A stretch of 64,000 nt of DNA from Chersky-806 sp038252255. GTDB taxonomy: Bacteria > Actinomycetota > Acidimicrobiia > IMCC26256 > JAENVU01. Of this stretch, positions 49,590 to 57,632 are shown one piece after another (position 1 is the stretch's first letter; every line of letters starts with the position of its first letter). Under the pieces are notes generated by a model. The model did no database searches and was not told the DNA's origin. It saw nothing but the letters and a program-made list of their open reading frames with translations. The translations under genes and the position numbers were made by a program. Where the stretch lies: assembly GCA_038252255.1 (NCBI GenBank), contig JBBSAM010000008.1, positions 1-64,000 on the forward strand, read 5' to 3'.

Positions 49590-50507
49590 TCAGTAGCCCT
49601 CGGCGGGGTCGACGACGTCCCGGAGCGGCTGGCCGGCGGCGTAGCGACGCAGGTTGTCGACGAACAGGTCGACGGTGCTGTCGATGCCCAGGTGCGAGGC
49701 CCACGAGATGTGCGCGCTCAGGCGCACCTGCGGGTGGGTGTAGAGCCAGTGGCCCGCGGGGAGCGGCTCCGGATCGACGGTGTCGAGCGATGCCATCGCC
49801 ACCCGGCCGTCGTCGAGCGCGATCCGGAGCGCGTCCTGGTCCACGAGCCGGCCGCGGGCGATGTTCACCAGGTGCACGCCGGGCTTGACCTCGGCGAACG
49901 CGTCCGCGTCGAGCAGATGCTCCGTGCGCGGCGTGAGCGGCACCGCGAGCACGAGGTGGTCCGAAGCCTCGAGCAGGGCGTCGAGCGACGAGACCAGCTC
50001 CACCCCGTCCACCGGGCTGGCCGCCCCGGTGCGCCGCAGCGCGAGCACGCGCATGCCGAACGGCAACGCACGCTCCGCGATCGCGGCGCCGATCCCCCCG
50101 AGGCCCACGATGCCGAGCGTCCGGCCCGAGAGACCCCCGAGCCGATCGAAGTTCCAGTGCTCCGGCGGCGCATGGAGCCACACGTCCGGAAAGCGCTTCT
50201 CGAACGCGAGCATCATCCCGAGCACCCATTCGGAGATGGGTACCGCGCTCGCACCCCGGGCGCAGGTGACGATCCGCCCGGCGAACAGCTCCGGTGGAAC
50301 CTTGTCCACTCCCGTGCCGCTCATCTGCACCCACGGGACGAGCTGGGCGTATTCGAAGCTGTGAGGATTCCAGCCACCGAACAGCACGTCGGCCGTCAGC
50401 CCGGCCGGCGGCGGCTCGGCCGCGAGGTCGATCACCTCGGCGTCGGGGACCGCGGCGCGGATCCGGTCTCCGATGCGAGCGCCGAGCTCGTTCAGGACCT
50501 TGACCAC
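49590..50507 (-). CDS. D-isomer-specific 2-hydroxyacid dehydrogenase
   Basis: 305 residues (GTG start directly after the SDR stop). NAD-binding GLGGIG at 135-140 in GRTLGIVGLGGIGAAIAERA; the catalytic Arg region is NIARGRLVDQDAL (about 217-229) and the His region HISWAS near 268. It reduces or oxidises 2-keto/2-hydroxy acids with NAD(P). The N-terminal substrate domain is short. Third gene of a MaoC-SDR-dehydrogenase operon, an unusual companion for beta-oxidation enzymes. Confidence 0.88.
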   Translation of the reverse strand: MVKVLNELGARIGDRIRAAVPDAEVIDLAAEPPPAGLTADVLFGGWNPHSFEYAQLVPWVQMSGTGVDKVPPELFAGRIVTCARGASAVPISEWVLGMMLAFEKRFPDVWLHAPPEHWNFDRLGGLSGRTLGIVGLGGIGAAIAERALPFGMRVLALRRTGAASPVDGVELVSSLDALLEASDHLVLAVPLTPRTEHLLDADAFAEVKPGVHLVNIARGRLVDQDALRIALDDGRVAMASLDTVDPEPLPAGHWLYTHPQVRLSAHISWASHLGIDSTVDLFVDNLRRYAAGQPLRDVVDPAEGY

Positions 50508-51404
50508 CTACTTCTTGAACTCCATGCCGCCGGGCATCGTCATGCCGACGTGCTGCATGTGCTGGCCGAGGATGCTGTCGAAGTTGTCGACGACCCCGTC
50601 CACGTCCCAGCCGCCGTCGCGCCACATGAAGCCGATCTGCTTCGGTGTCTGGTAGATCGTGTAGGCGAAGTCCGTGCGCCCCACGATCTGGCCGTTGACA
50701 TGGCCCGCGCGCTCGGACGCGAGGAAGGTGACGATCGGCGCATTGAGCGCCGGGTTCGCCTCGGGGGGCGGCTCCGTGCCGGTCCGCTCGAACAGTGACG
50801 CCGTCATGCGCGTCGCGCCGGCCGGGGACATCGCGTTGACGGTGATGCCGTACTTGCCGAGCTCGATCGCCCACACGAACGTCATGCCCATGATCGCGGC
50901 CTTGGCCGCGCCGTAGTTGGTCTGCCCGAAGTTGCCCCGGAGGCCGGCTTGCGACGTGACGTTGATGATCCGGCCGTACCCGGCGTCCTTCATGTACGGC
51001 GCGGCATGCCGAGCGCAGTTGAACGTGCCCTTCATGTGCACGGCCACGACGGCATCGAAGTCCTCTTCGCTCATCTTGACGAGCGACCGGTCGCGCACGA
51101 TCCCTGCGTTGTTCACGAGGATGTCGATCTTGCCGAATTCGTCGACCGCGGTCTCGATGATCCGCCGGGCACCTTCGAAGTCGCTGACGGAGTCATAGTT
51201 CGGCACCGCCCGGGCACCGAGCGCCTCGATGTCCTTGCACGTCTGCGCGGCGGGGTCGTCCTCGGTCCCCTGCCCGTCGAGGCTCACGCCGACGTCGTTG
51301 ATCACGACGCTCGCTCCCTCGCGGGCCATGCCGAGCGCGAACTCGCGCCCGATGCCGCGACCCGACCCGGTAACCACGGCCACGCGTCCGTCCAGGATCC
51401 CCAT
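50508..51404 (-). CDS. SDR, MFE-2-like hydroxyacyl-CoA dehydrogenase type
   Basis: 298 residues. TGSGRGIG (12-19), SVVINDVGVSLDGQG (MFE-2-type strand), NNAG near 97, Ser in NVTSQAG and YGAAK. Third paralogue of the SDRs at 2756 and 21537. It is preceded by the MaoC gene (42 bp) and followed directly by the 2-hydroxyacid dehydrogenase. MaoC plus this SDR would give (R)-specific hydration followed by (R)-hydroxyacyl-CoA oxidation. Confidence 0.92.
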   Translation of the reverse strand: MGILDGRVAVVTGSGRGIGREFALGMAREGASVVINDVGVSLDGQGTEDDPAAQTCKDIEALGARAVPNYDSVSDFEGARRIIETAVDEFGKIDILVNNAGIVRDRSLVKMSEEDFDAVVAVHMKGTFNCARHAAPYMKDAGYGRIINVTSQAGLRGNFGQTNYGAAKAAIMGMTFVWAIELGKYGITVNAMSPAGATRMTASLFERTGTEPPPEANPALNAPIVTFLASERAGHVNGQIVGRTDFAYTIYQTPKQIGFMWRDGGWDVDGVVDNFDSILGQHMQHVGMTMPGGMEFKK

Positions 51405-51446
51405 GTTCTCGCTCAGCTCCTTCTCGTCGTCGCTCGAGACGTTCGA

Positions 51447-51890
51447 CTACTGGTCGACGGCCGCGGTGGCCGTCCCGGTCAGCTTCTCTTCGCCGTCCTG
51501 GTTCAACGCCTTCAGCTCGAGCTCGACCCGGCCACCCGGGGCCGCCGGCTCGAGGCCGGTGATGCGGGCGCTGAACGTGAGCGTCTCGCCCGGCCACACC
51601 TGCTTCGCGAACCGCACGTTGAGCTTGGTGATCGCCTCGGGGCCGAGCCAGTCCTTCACGACGCGGGCCATGAGCCCGGCGGTGAGCATGCCGTGCCCGA
51701 ACACGGAGGGGTTGCCGACCTGCGTGGCGATGGTGTCGTCGTGGTGCATCGGGTTGAAGTCCCCGCTCGCGCCGGCGTAGCGGACGAAGTGTGTGCGGGA
51801 GAGGTTCTCCACCACGATCGGCGGCGCTTCCTCACCGACGGCGAGATCGGCGAAGCGGGGAGCGGAGGTGGTGCTGGCGGTCGGGCTCAC
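51447..51890 (-). CDS. MaoC-type (R)-specific enoyl-CoA hydratase
   Basis: 147 residues (GTG start). Hot-dog hydratase 2 motif YAGASGDFNPMHHDDTIA (about 38-55), with catalytic Asp and His, then NPSVFGHGMLTAGLMARVV. Forms (R)-3-hydroxyacyl-CoA, the stereoisomer that MFE-2-type SDRs use. It may also pair with the N-terminal-type MaoC at 2155. First gene of the operon; site 7 lies 86 bp upstream, closer to the divergent TetR start. Confidence 0.9.
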   Translation of the reverse strand: MSPTASTTSAPRFADLAVGEEAPPIVVENLSRTHFVRYAGASGDFNPMHHDDTIATQVGNPSVFGHGMLTAGLMARVVKDWLGPEAITKLNVRFAKQVWPGETLTFSARITGLEPAAPGGRVELELKALNQDGEEKLTGTATAAVDQ

Positions 51891-51976
51891 GAGCGTCTCC
51901 TCGACTTCGGGTCGGGCCGCCTGCAGCAGCGGTCCGCGGCACGGTGGGCGAGACTAATCCGAGCCCGCGGGAAAGG

Positions 51977-51990
51977 TGACATGAGTGTCA
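51977..51990. promoter_or_regulatory. TGAC-N6-GTCA operator-like site (site 7), upstream of a TetR gene
   Basis: TGACATGAGTGTCA, 20 bp before the TetR ATG at 52011 and 86 bp before the MaoC start at 51890. This position is expected for an autoregulating repressor and marks the 52011 protein as the best candidate for binding all eight sites. It lacks the GGTT extension. Confidence 0.7.
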
Positions 51991-52010
51991 ACTCCGCGTA
52001 GCCTGCTCGG

Positions 52011-52667
52011 ATGCCGCGCCGCCGCCCGACCGCTGCGCCGGCGCCGCAGAGCTCCAAGCCGGCCCGGGAGCTGCGGGCCCGAGGGCAGCAGACCCGCCGG
52101 CGCCTGCTCGATGCCGGAGTCGAGGTGTTCGCGGCGCGCGGTTACCACGCCGCACGCGTGGACGACATCGTGAAGGTCGCGAAGACCTCGCACGGGACCT
52201 TCTACCTCTACTTCGCGAACAAGGAAGACCTCTTCCGGGCGCTGGCCGAGGACGTCGCCATCGAGATGCGAGCACTCGCCGATGCCCTCCCGGACGTCAC
52301 CGCCGACCACGAGGGATTCGTCGCCCTGCGGATCTGGCTCGCAGCGTTCGCGGACCTCTACGGGCACTACGGACCTGTGATCCGGGCGTGGACCGAAGCC
52401 GAGATCGGGGCGAGCGAGTTCGGACGGCTGGGCACGGGGGTGCTCGCCGAGTTCACCCGCGTGCTCGTCGACCGCCTCCGCGATGCCGCACCGGTCGGTG
52501 TCGACCCCGTGGTGACGTCCCTCGCGCTCGTCGCGATGATCGAGCGCTGCAACTACTACGTGCTGTCACACCAGGTACAGGTCGGCCGGGACACGATGAT
52601 CGACACGCTCGCCACCGTGACCCACGCGGCGCTCTTCGGCGCGCCGGTCCCCGCCAGCCGCGCCTGA
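52011..52667 (+). CDS. TetR/AcrR-family regulator, candidate master repressor of the TGAC-N6-GTCA sites
   Basis: 218 residues. DNA-binding part about 20-80: TRRRLLDAGVEVFAARGYHAARVDDIVKVAKTSHGTFYLYFANKEDLFRAL. The ligand domain (about 85-218) is helical with several Trp/Tyr/Arg that could contact an acyl-CoA. An operator-like site lies 20 bp upstream. It is surrounded by its presumed targets: the MaoC-SDR operon to the left and the Liv importer to the right. The paralogue at 5763 has nearly the same recognition helix, so overlapping DNA specificity is possible. Specific binding is inference. Confidence 0.92.
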   Translation: MPRRRPTAAPAPQSSKPARELRARGQQTRRRLLDAGVEVFAARGYHAARVDDIVKVAKTSHGTFYLYFANKEDLFRALAEDVAIEMRALADALPDVTADHEGFVALRIWLAAFADLYGHYGPVIRAWTEAEIGASEFGRLGTGVLAEFTRVLVDRLRDAAPVGVDPVVTSLALVAMIERCNYYVLSHQVQVGRDTMIDTLATVTHAALFGAPVPASRA

Positions 52668-52687
52668 CCCGGCCGAGCCCGGCGGCG

Positions 52688-53437
52688 TCAGCCGGAGCTG
52701 GGCAGCAGCCACTGCGAGAGGTCGCCGAGCTCGTCGCTCGGGCCCTGGAAGGCAACCGTCCCTTTCGTGAGCACCGCCACCTCGTCAGCGAGCTGGAGCG
52801 CGTGCCCGACGTACTGCTCGACGATGAGCAGGGTCGTGCCGGCGTCACGCACCGCCCCGAGCGTCCGGTACACCTCGTCCACCACGATGGGGGCCAGCCC
52901 GAGCGACAGCTCGTCCGCGATGAGCAGGCGCGGCGGGTGCACGAGGACCCGGGCCAGCGAGAGCATGCGCTGCTCGCCGCCGGACAACGTGCCCGCGACC
53001 TGCTTCCGGCGCTCGCCGAGGCGTGGGAACAGCTCGTATCCGCGCGTGAGCGCGTCGGAGACCCCGCGGCGGCCGAACTCCTGACGGAACGCGAGTGTGA
53101 GGTTCTCCTCCACCGTCAACGACGCGAAGACGGAGCGGCCCTCGGGCGCGTGGGTGATGCCCAGCCGCGCGACGCGGTACGGGCGCAGCTTGTCGATCCG
53201 GACCCCTTCGAACAGCACCTCGCCGCTCGACGGGCGGACGATGCCCGAGCACACCCGGGCCACCGTCGTCTTGCCGGCGCCATTCGAGCCGAGCAGCGCG
53301 AGCACCTTGCCCTCGGCCAGCTCGAAGGACACGTCGAAGATCGCCCGGAACGGCCCGTAGCCCGCATTCACGCTCCGCAGCTCGAGCAGCGGCGCGGCCC
53401 GCTGATCGGGGTCCGCCGGAACCGGGACCGGCGTCAC
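52688..53437 (-). CDS. livF: Branched-chain amino acid-type ABC transporter ATP-binding protein (LivF)
   Basis: 249 residues. Walker A GSNGAGKT (50-57), signature LSGGEQ (151-156), Walker B LLIADE (171-176), and ITHAPEGRSVFASLTVEENL typical of LivF. It powers the importer from the cytoplasm. Its GTG overlaps the stop of livG by 4 bp. Last gene of the minus-strand livK-HM-G-F cluster, ending 20 bp from the convergent TetR. The Liv class also imports aromatic acids, amides and other organic acids, so the substrate need not be an amino acid. Confidence 0.93.
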   Translation of the reverse strand: MTPVPVPADPDQRAAPLLELRSVNAGYGPFRAIFDVSFELAEGKVLALLGSNGAGKTTVARVCSGIVRPSSGEVLFEGVRIDKLRPYRVARLGITHAPEGRSVFASLTVEENLTLAFRQEFGRRGVSDALTRGYELFPRLGERRKQVAGTLSGGEQRMLSLARVLVHPPRLLIADELSLGLAPIVVDEVYRTLGAVRDAGTTLLIVEQYVGHALQLADEVAVLTKGTVAFQGPSDELGDLSQWLLPSSG

Positions 53438-54195
53438 ACCAGCTCCCCGAGATAGGCGCGCCGGACCGCGTCGTCCGCGAGCACGTCTGCAGTGGACCCG
53501 GACGCGATCAGGTTGCCGAAGTCCAGGACGAACAACCGGGTCGAGAAGCTGCGAACGAACTCGACGTCGTGCTCCACGAGCAGCACTGCGGTGCCGCGCT
53601 CGGTCTGCACGTCGCGCAAGGTATCGGCCAACGCGTCGGTCTCCTGCGCGTCGAGCCCGGAAGACGGCTCGTCCAGGAGCAGCAGCTTCGGCTCCGTCAT
53701 GAGCGCCCGGCCGACCTCCACCAGGCGGGCGCGACCCAAGCTCAGCGCCTCGACCGGGCTCTCGGCGACGTCCTCGAGCCCCAGCAGTGCCATCGTGCGA
53801 TCGGTGCGGGCGTTCTCGTCTTCCGAGGGCTTGGAGAGGTTGACGACGTCCTTCCAGAACCGGCCCGTGCCGAGGCGGGCCCGTTCCGCGACGAGCAGGT
53901 GGTCGCGCACGGTCATGCCGGCGAAGAGCTCGACGCGCTGGAACGTCCGCGCGAACCCGAGCCGGGCACGGCGGTAGACGGGCACGCGGGTGATGTCCGA
54001 GCCGCCGAAGACGACCCGACCGGAGTCGGGACGGAGCAGACCGAGCAGGCAGTTGAAGAACGTCGTCTTTCCCGCGCCGTTCGGGCCGATCAGGCCGACC
54101 GCCTCACCATCGGCGACGTCGAGTGACACACCGTCGAGCGCGGTGATGCCCGAGAACCGCTTCGTGATCCCCTCCGCCTCGAGCAGTGTGCTCAC
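53434..54195 (-). CDS. livG: Branched-chain amino acid-type ABC transporter ATP-binding protein (LivG)
   Basis: 253 residues from GTG 54195, overlapping the permease stop by 4 bp. Walker A GPNGAGKT (37-44), a degenerate signature LSLGRARLVEV (151-161) as is usual for LivG, Walker B LLLLDEP and the H-loop LLVEHDVEFV. FARTFQRVELFAGMTV is typical of LivG. It forms the second nucleotide-binding domain with livF. Long in-frame upstream sequence belongs to other frames of the permease gene and is not coding. Confidence 0.92.
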   Translation of the reverse strand: MSTLLEAEGITKRFSGITALDGVSLDVADGEAVGLIGPNGAGKTTFFNCLLGLLRPDSGRVVFGGSDITRVPVYRRARLGFARTFQRVELFAGMTVRDHLLVAERARLGTGRFWKDVVNLSKPSEDENARTDRTMALLGLEDVAESPVEALSLGRARLVEVGRALMTEPKLLLLDEPSSGLDAQETDALADTLRDVQTERGTAVLLVEHDVEFVRSFSTRLFVLDFGNLIASGSTADVLADDAVRRAYLGELV

Positions 54196-56204
54196 GTGGA
54201 CTCCACTGCCGCGACCGGGTGGGCCGACTGTGATGCCGTGCTGCCGCCGGAACCGCCTTCCGAGGAACGGTCGCGCCGCCCGGACAGCTTGTCGAACTGG
54301 CGCTGGAAGAACGCCAGTGACTGCCGCTTGCCGTTCTCGAGCGTTCCCTCGGGGTGGCGGGCGTACTGGATCGCGCCCAGGCCGAAGAGGATGAACGCCC
54401 ACGAGCTCGAGAGCCCCAGCCACTCCGACAGGATGTAGGGCAGGAGCACGAACGCCATCCCGGCGTTGATCGCGCCCTCAACCGTGCGCGCCGCGGTCGA
54501 CACGACCACGACCACGAAGACGAAGCCGAAGAAGTAGCCGAACATCCTCGGGTCGGCGAGTCCGGTCTTCATCGACAGGAGGCCGCCGCCCAGTCCGGCG
54601 ATTCCCGCGGACAGTGCGAACGCGATGACCTTGGCCTTCGCCGGGTTGATGCCGATCGACTGGGCCGCGGTCTCGCTGCCGCGCAACGCGTCGAGGTAGT
54701 GACCCGTCGTCCCGCGCCGCACGAAGATCACCAGGATGCTGACGATGACGAGGATGAGCAGGCAGAAGACGAAGAAGCTCTTGTTGTTCGAGAGGTCGAA
54801 CGGCCCGATGACCGGGCGCGGGACCCGCACCGGCGACACCCCTCCGCCGATCCAACCGATGGGGACGAGCACGTTCTCGAACATAAGCGCGAACGCGAGC
54901 GTGGCCAGCGAGAGATAGATGCCGGCGAGCCGCAGCACCGGGATCGCGAGGAGCGCGCCGACCGCCGCGGCGACCACCGCGCCGGCGAGCATCCCGAAGA
55001 TCACGTTCGCCCCGAGCGCGCTGACGAGCTGCGCGGTCGTGAGCGCGCCGATGCCCGCGAACGTCGCTTGACACAGCGATATCTGGCCGCCCATCCCGGT
55101 GATGACGGTGATGGACAGGAAGATGACCGAGTACACGAGCGTCAATGTGAGCAGCGAGAGCCAGAACGTGTCGGCCCGCACGAGCGCCATGTAGACGACG
55201 AACCCTACGAACAGCGAGCCGAGGATGTGGGTGGAGCGCGTGAACGCGGCGCTGCGGACGGCCGAGGCGAGCGACGGAGGGGGCGGATCGGCGCCCGCCA
55301 GCGGGTCGAGAGCCTCCCTGCGGTTGCGGAGGCCGGGCCAGAACAGCAGCAGCAGGAACAGCACGGCGAACGGCAGCGCCGGCTTCAACCCCTGGGCCGC
55401 GACGCTCGCCGGCGGCAGGTACCCCTTGAGCAGCTGTTGCGCGATCCCGAGGAGGATCCCCCCGAGCAGCGCCATCGGGATGCTCGTGAGCCGCGCGAAC
55501 GCCGCTGCCGCGATCGCGGAGACCAGCAGCACCGAGAAGTCCCCGACGTTGAGCGAGGCCGAGAACGGTGCGAGCAGCACGCCGGCGAGCCCGGCCATCG
55601 CGCTCGACAGCATCCAGGCCGCGGAGCTCGCCCGGTCCGCATTGACTCCCGCGAGCTCGGTGAGCCTCGGGCTCTCGACGACGGCGCGCATCTGCAGCCC
55701 GATCGCGGTCCAGCGGAAGAGGGCGACGAGCAGCAGCACCACGACCACGACGCTGACGACGATGGCCATCTGGCGGCCGTCGACGGTGTAGTCGCCGAAG
55801 TGGTACAGCGCGTTGTCGTCCCACCAGATCCCGGTGACGCCGAACGTCTGGCTCTTCCCGAGCCAGATCTGCACGATCTGCGGCACCGCGACGAGGAGAC
55901 CGAGCGAGGAGACGAGCTTGCCGATAGGCGAGGCACCCCGCAGCCACCGGAACACGAACCGATCGAGGATGAAGCCCAGCAGTGGCGAGACGACGAACAC
56001 GACGAAGACGAACGCGGGGATGATCGGCCACTCGTGGCGGACGTGCACGTCGTAGTACACCGCCGCGGCGAGATACGCCTGCGCCGCGAACGCGAGGTTG
56101 AACACCCCCGACGTCTTGAACGTGAGCACGAGGCTCACCGCGACGAGGGCGAACACGCATCCCACCGGGATGCCGAGGATCACGTACCGGATGAAGTCCT
56201 GCAC
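54192..56204 (-). CDS. Fused Liv-type ABC permease (LivH-LivM)
   Basis: 670 residues containing both permease subunits. The LivH half (1-~290) starts FIRYVILGIPVGCVFALVAVSLVLTFKTSGVFNLAFA and has a conserved GLQMRAVVESPRLTELAGVN loop. A soluble Pro-rich linker (about 297-322, GADPPPPSLAS) joins it to the LivM half (about 330-640: VITGMGGQISLCQATFAGIGA, DALRGSETAAQSIGINPAKAKVIAFALSAGIAGLGG). The C-terminal ~45 residues are cytoplasmic and basic. Fusion fixes a 1:1 subunit ratio. It starts 42 bp after the binding-protein gene. Confidence 0.93.
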   Translation of the reverse strand: MQDFIRYVILGIPVGCVFALVAVSLVLTFKTSGVFNLAFAAQAYLAAAVYYDVHVRHEWPIIPAFVFVVFVVSPLLGFILDRFVFRWLRGASPIGKLVSSLGLLVAVPQIVQIWLGKSQTFGVTGIWWDDNALYHFGDYTVDGRQMAIVVSVVVVVLLLVALFRWTAIGLQMRAVVESPRLTELAGVNADRASSAAWMLSSAMAGLAGVLLAPFSASLNVGDFSVLLVSAIAAAAFARLTSIPMALLGGILLGIAQQLLKGYLPPASVAAQGLKPALPFAVLFLLLLFWPGLRNRREALDPLAGADPPPPSLASAVRSAAFTRSTHILGSLFVGFVVYMALVRADTFWLSLLTLTLVYSVIFLSITVITGMGGQISLCQATFAGIGALTTAQLVSALGANVIFGMLAGAVVAAAVGALLAIPVLRLAGIYLSLATLAFALMFENVLVPIGWIGGGVSPVRVPRPVIGPFDLSNNKSFFVFCLLILVIVSILVIFVRRGTTGHYLDALRGSETAAQSIGINPAKAKVIAFALSAGIAGLGGGLLSMKTGLADPRMFGYFFGFVFVVVVVSTAARTVEGAINAGMAFVLLPYILSEWLGLSSSWAFILFGLGAIQYARHPEGTLENGKRQSLAFFQRQFDKLSGRRDRSSEGGSGGSTASQSAHPVAAVEST

Positions 56205-56246
56205 TGCGGCTACCTGGACGCGATCAGGGTCGGGACCTCCGACCCG

Positions 56247-57521
56247 CTATTGGAACGTTGCCTTGCTCGGCAGGGTCGCGGGTTGGTCGGGGAGGCACAT
56301 GAACGGCTTGCCCGGCTGGGTGAAGGTCGGAACGAACTTCCCGTTGTCGACCTTGACGTAGGCCGTGCAGGCGGTGTTGTGGGTGATCTCGTGCTCCTTG
56401 GTCCAGTTCCGCGGCGGGATGAGCCCCTCGACCGTCTGGTTCGTCAGCGAGTTGAGATAGTCGACGACCTTCTGACGGGTGAAGCTCGGTCCCGCCCCCT
56501 TGAGCCCTTCGTAGAGCATCGCGGCCGAGATCCAGCCGTTGATCGAGATCTCGTTCCTGGCGTAGCCGGCCTTGTCCATCCACTTGTTGAACTCGACCAG
56601 GCCCTTCGGCGCCGGCTTGGTCTGGAACGGCGCGAACGGCACCCCCACGATGTCGCCCTGGAAGAACTCCTTGTTGGCCGCGATGAGCTGCTGGTCGTAG
56701 CCGTTCGGGAGGTACTGGATGGCGTTCATGTTCTGCTTGCGCATCTCCTTGGCGAGGTTGAGCGCGCCCGTGTTGTCGATGCAGGTCAGGACGAAGTCCA
56801 CTCCCTTGTCCTTCATCTGGCCGACCTCGACGCTGAAGTCCGTGTCGCCGAAGTTCAGGCTCTTGGTGAGGAAGACGACGTCCGCGGTCGGGTACTTCTC
56901 GAACGACTTCTTGATCCCGTCGGCGCAGTCCGCCGAGCTCGCCTGGTTGTAAGCGAGGACGCCGATCTTCTTCTTGCCCAGCAGCTTGGCGACGAAGGGC
57001 TGTTGCGAGCCGACGCACCCGAGGCAGAGCGCGCCGTAGTTGCTGCCGAAGAGGGTGGGGTGACCGGTGTACTCGGTGTTGATGTTCCAGCCGAACGTCG
57101 GGATGTTCTGGTCGGCCAGGGTCTGGGCCCCGCTGAACAGGAAGATCGTCGCGATCGGGTCCACCGCGAAGACGTTGTCCTGGGCGAGCAGGGCCTCGAC
57201 CTCCTGCTGGTTCGAGGCCATCTGGTCGTCACGCTCGGCGACCAGCTCGAGCTTGCGGTTGTAGATGCCGCCCTGGCTGTTGACCATGTCGAAGTACGCC
57301 TTGACCCCGTCGAAGGCGGACGCGTACGGACCGTTCAGCGCGTTGGTCTTGGAGACCACGCCGCCGACCCGGATCGTGTCCTTCGTCACGCCGGGCTGAT
57401 CGACCGCCGTGCCGCTGCTCGAACCGCCGGTGGTCGACGTGGAGCTCGTCTTGTCGGAGTTGCTGCAAGCCAGCGCAACCAAGCTCAACACCGCCAACAC
57501 TGCGATGAGTCGAACTCGCAT
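56247..57521 (-). CDS. Liv-type periplasmic-binding lipoprotein of the ABC importer
   Basis: 424 residues. The N-terminus RLIAVLAVLSLVALAC has a lipobox (Cys19), then a Ser/Thr linker and a type I binding fold: DTIRVGGVVSKTNALNGPYASAFDGVKAYFDMVNSQGG (about 50-90), KLELVAERDDQ, VFAVDPIATIFLFSGAQTL. Several Cys (CLGCVG near 165, CTAC near 380) are unusual for LivK and may form disulphides. It is anchored outside the membrane and sets substrate specificity. First gene of the importer operon; operator site 8 lies 37 bp upstream. Confidence 0.9.
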   Translation of the reverse strand: MRVRLIAVLAVLSLVALACSNSDKTSSTSTTGGSSSGTAVDQPGVTKDTIRVGGVVSKTNALNGPYASAFDGVKAYFDMVNSQGGIYNRKLELVAERDDQMASNQQEVEALLAQDNVFAVDPIATIFLFSGAQTLADQNIPTFGWNINTEYTGHPTLFGSNYGALCLGCVGSQQPFVAKLLGKKKIGVLAYNQASSADCADGIKKSFEKYPTADVVFLTKSLNFGDTDFSVEVGQMKDKGVDFVLTCIDNTGALNLAKEMRKQNMNAIQYLPNGYDQQLIAANKEFFQGDIVGVPFAPFQTKPAPKGLVEFNKWMDKAGYARNEISINGWISAAMLYEGLKGAGPSFTRQKVVDYLNSLTNQTVEGLIPPRNWTKEHEITHNTACTAYVKVDNGKFVPTFTQPGKPFMCLPDQPATLPSKATFQ

Positions 57522-57558
57522 CGAATACCCCCCGGGATCGGACGAGACGCCGCGGACC

Positions 57559-57572
57559 TGACTCTAACGTCA
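57559..57572. promoter_or_regulatory. TGAC-N6-GTCA operator-like site (site 8)
   Basis: TGACTCTAACGTCA within CCTGAC-N6-GTCAGG (57557-57574), between the binding-protein gene (start 57521, minus) and the deacetylase gene (start 57633, plus). It links import to the catabolic genes. Confidence 0.75.
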
Positions 57573-57632
57573 GGTTGGTGGACCCACCAGGCACCTGGTC
57601 GGCGCACCTCCGCCGCGGGTAGACATGCGCGC

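Noticed and set aside
18034..57574. KstR/KstR2-type sterol operators
   Set aside because: The known KstR-type motifs as I remember them (long palindromes with GAAC/GTTC or CAAG/CTTG half-sites) were not seen; the recurrent motif is different.
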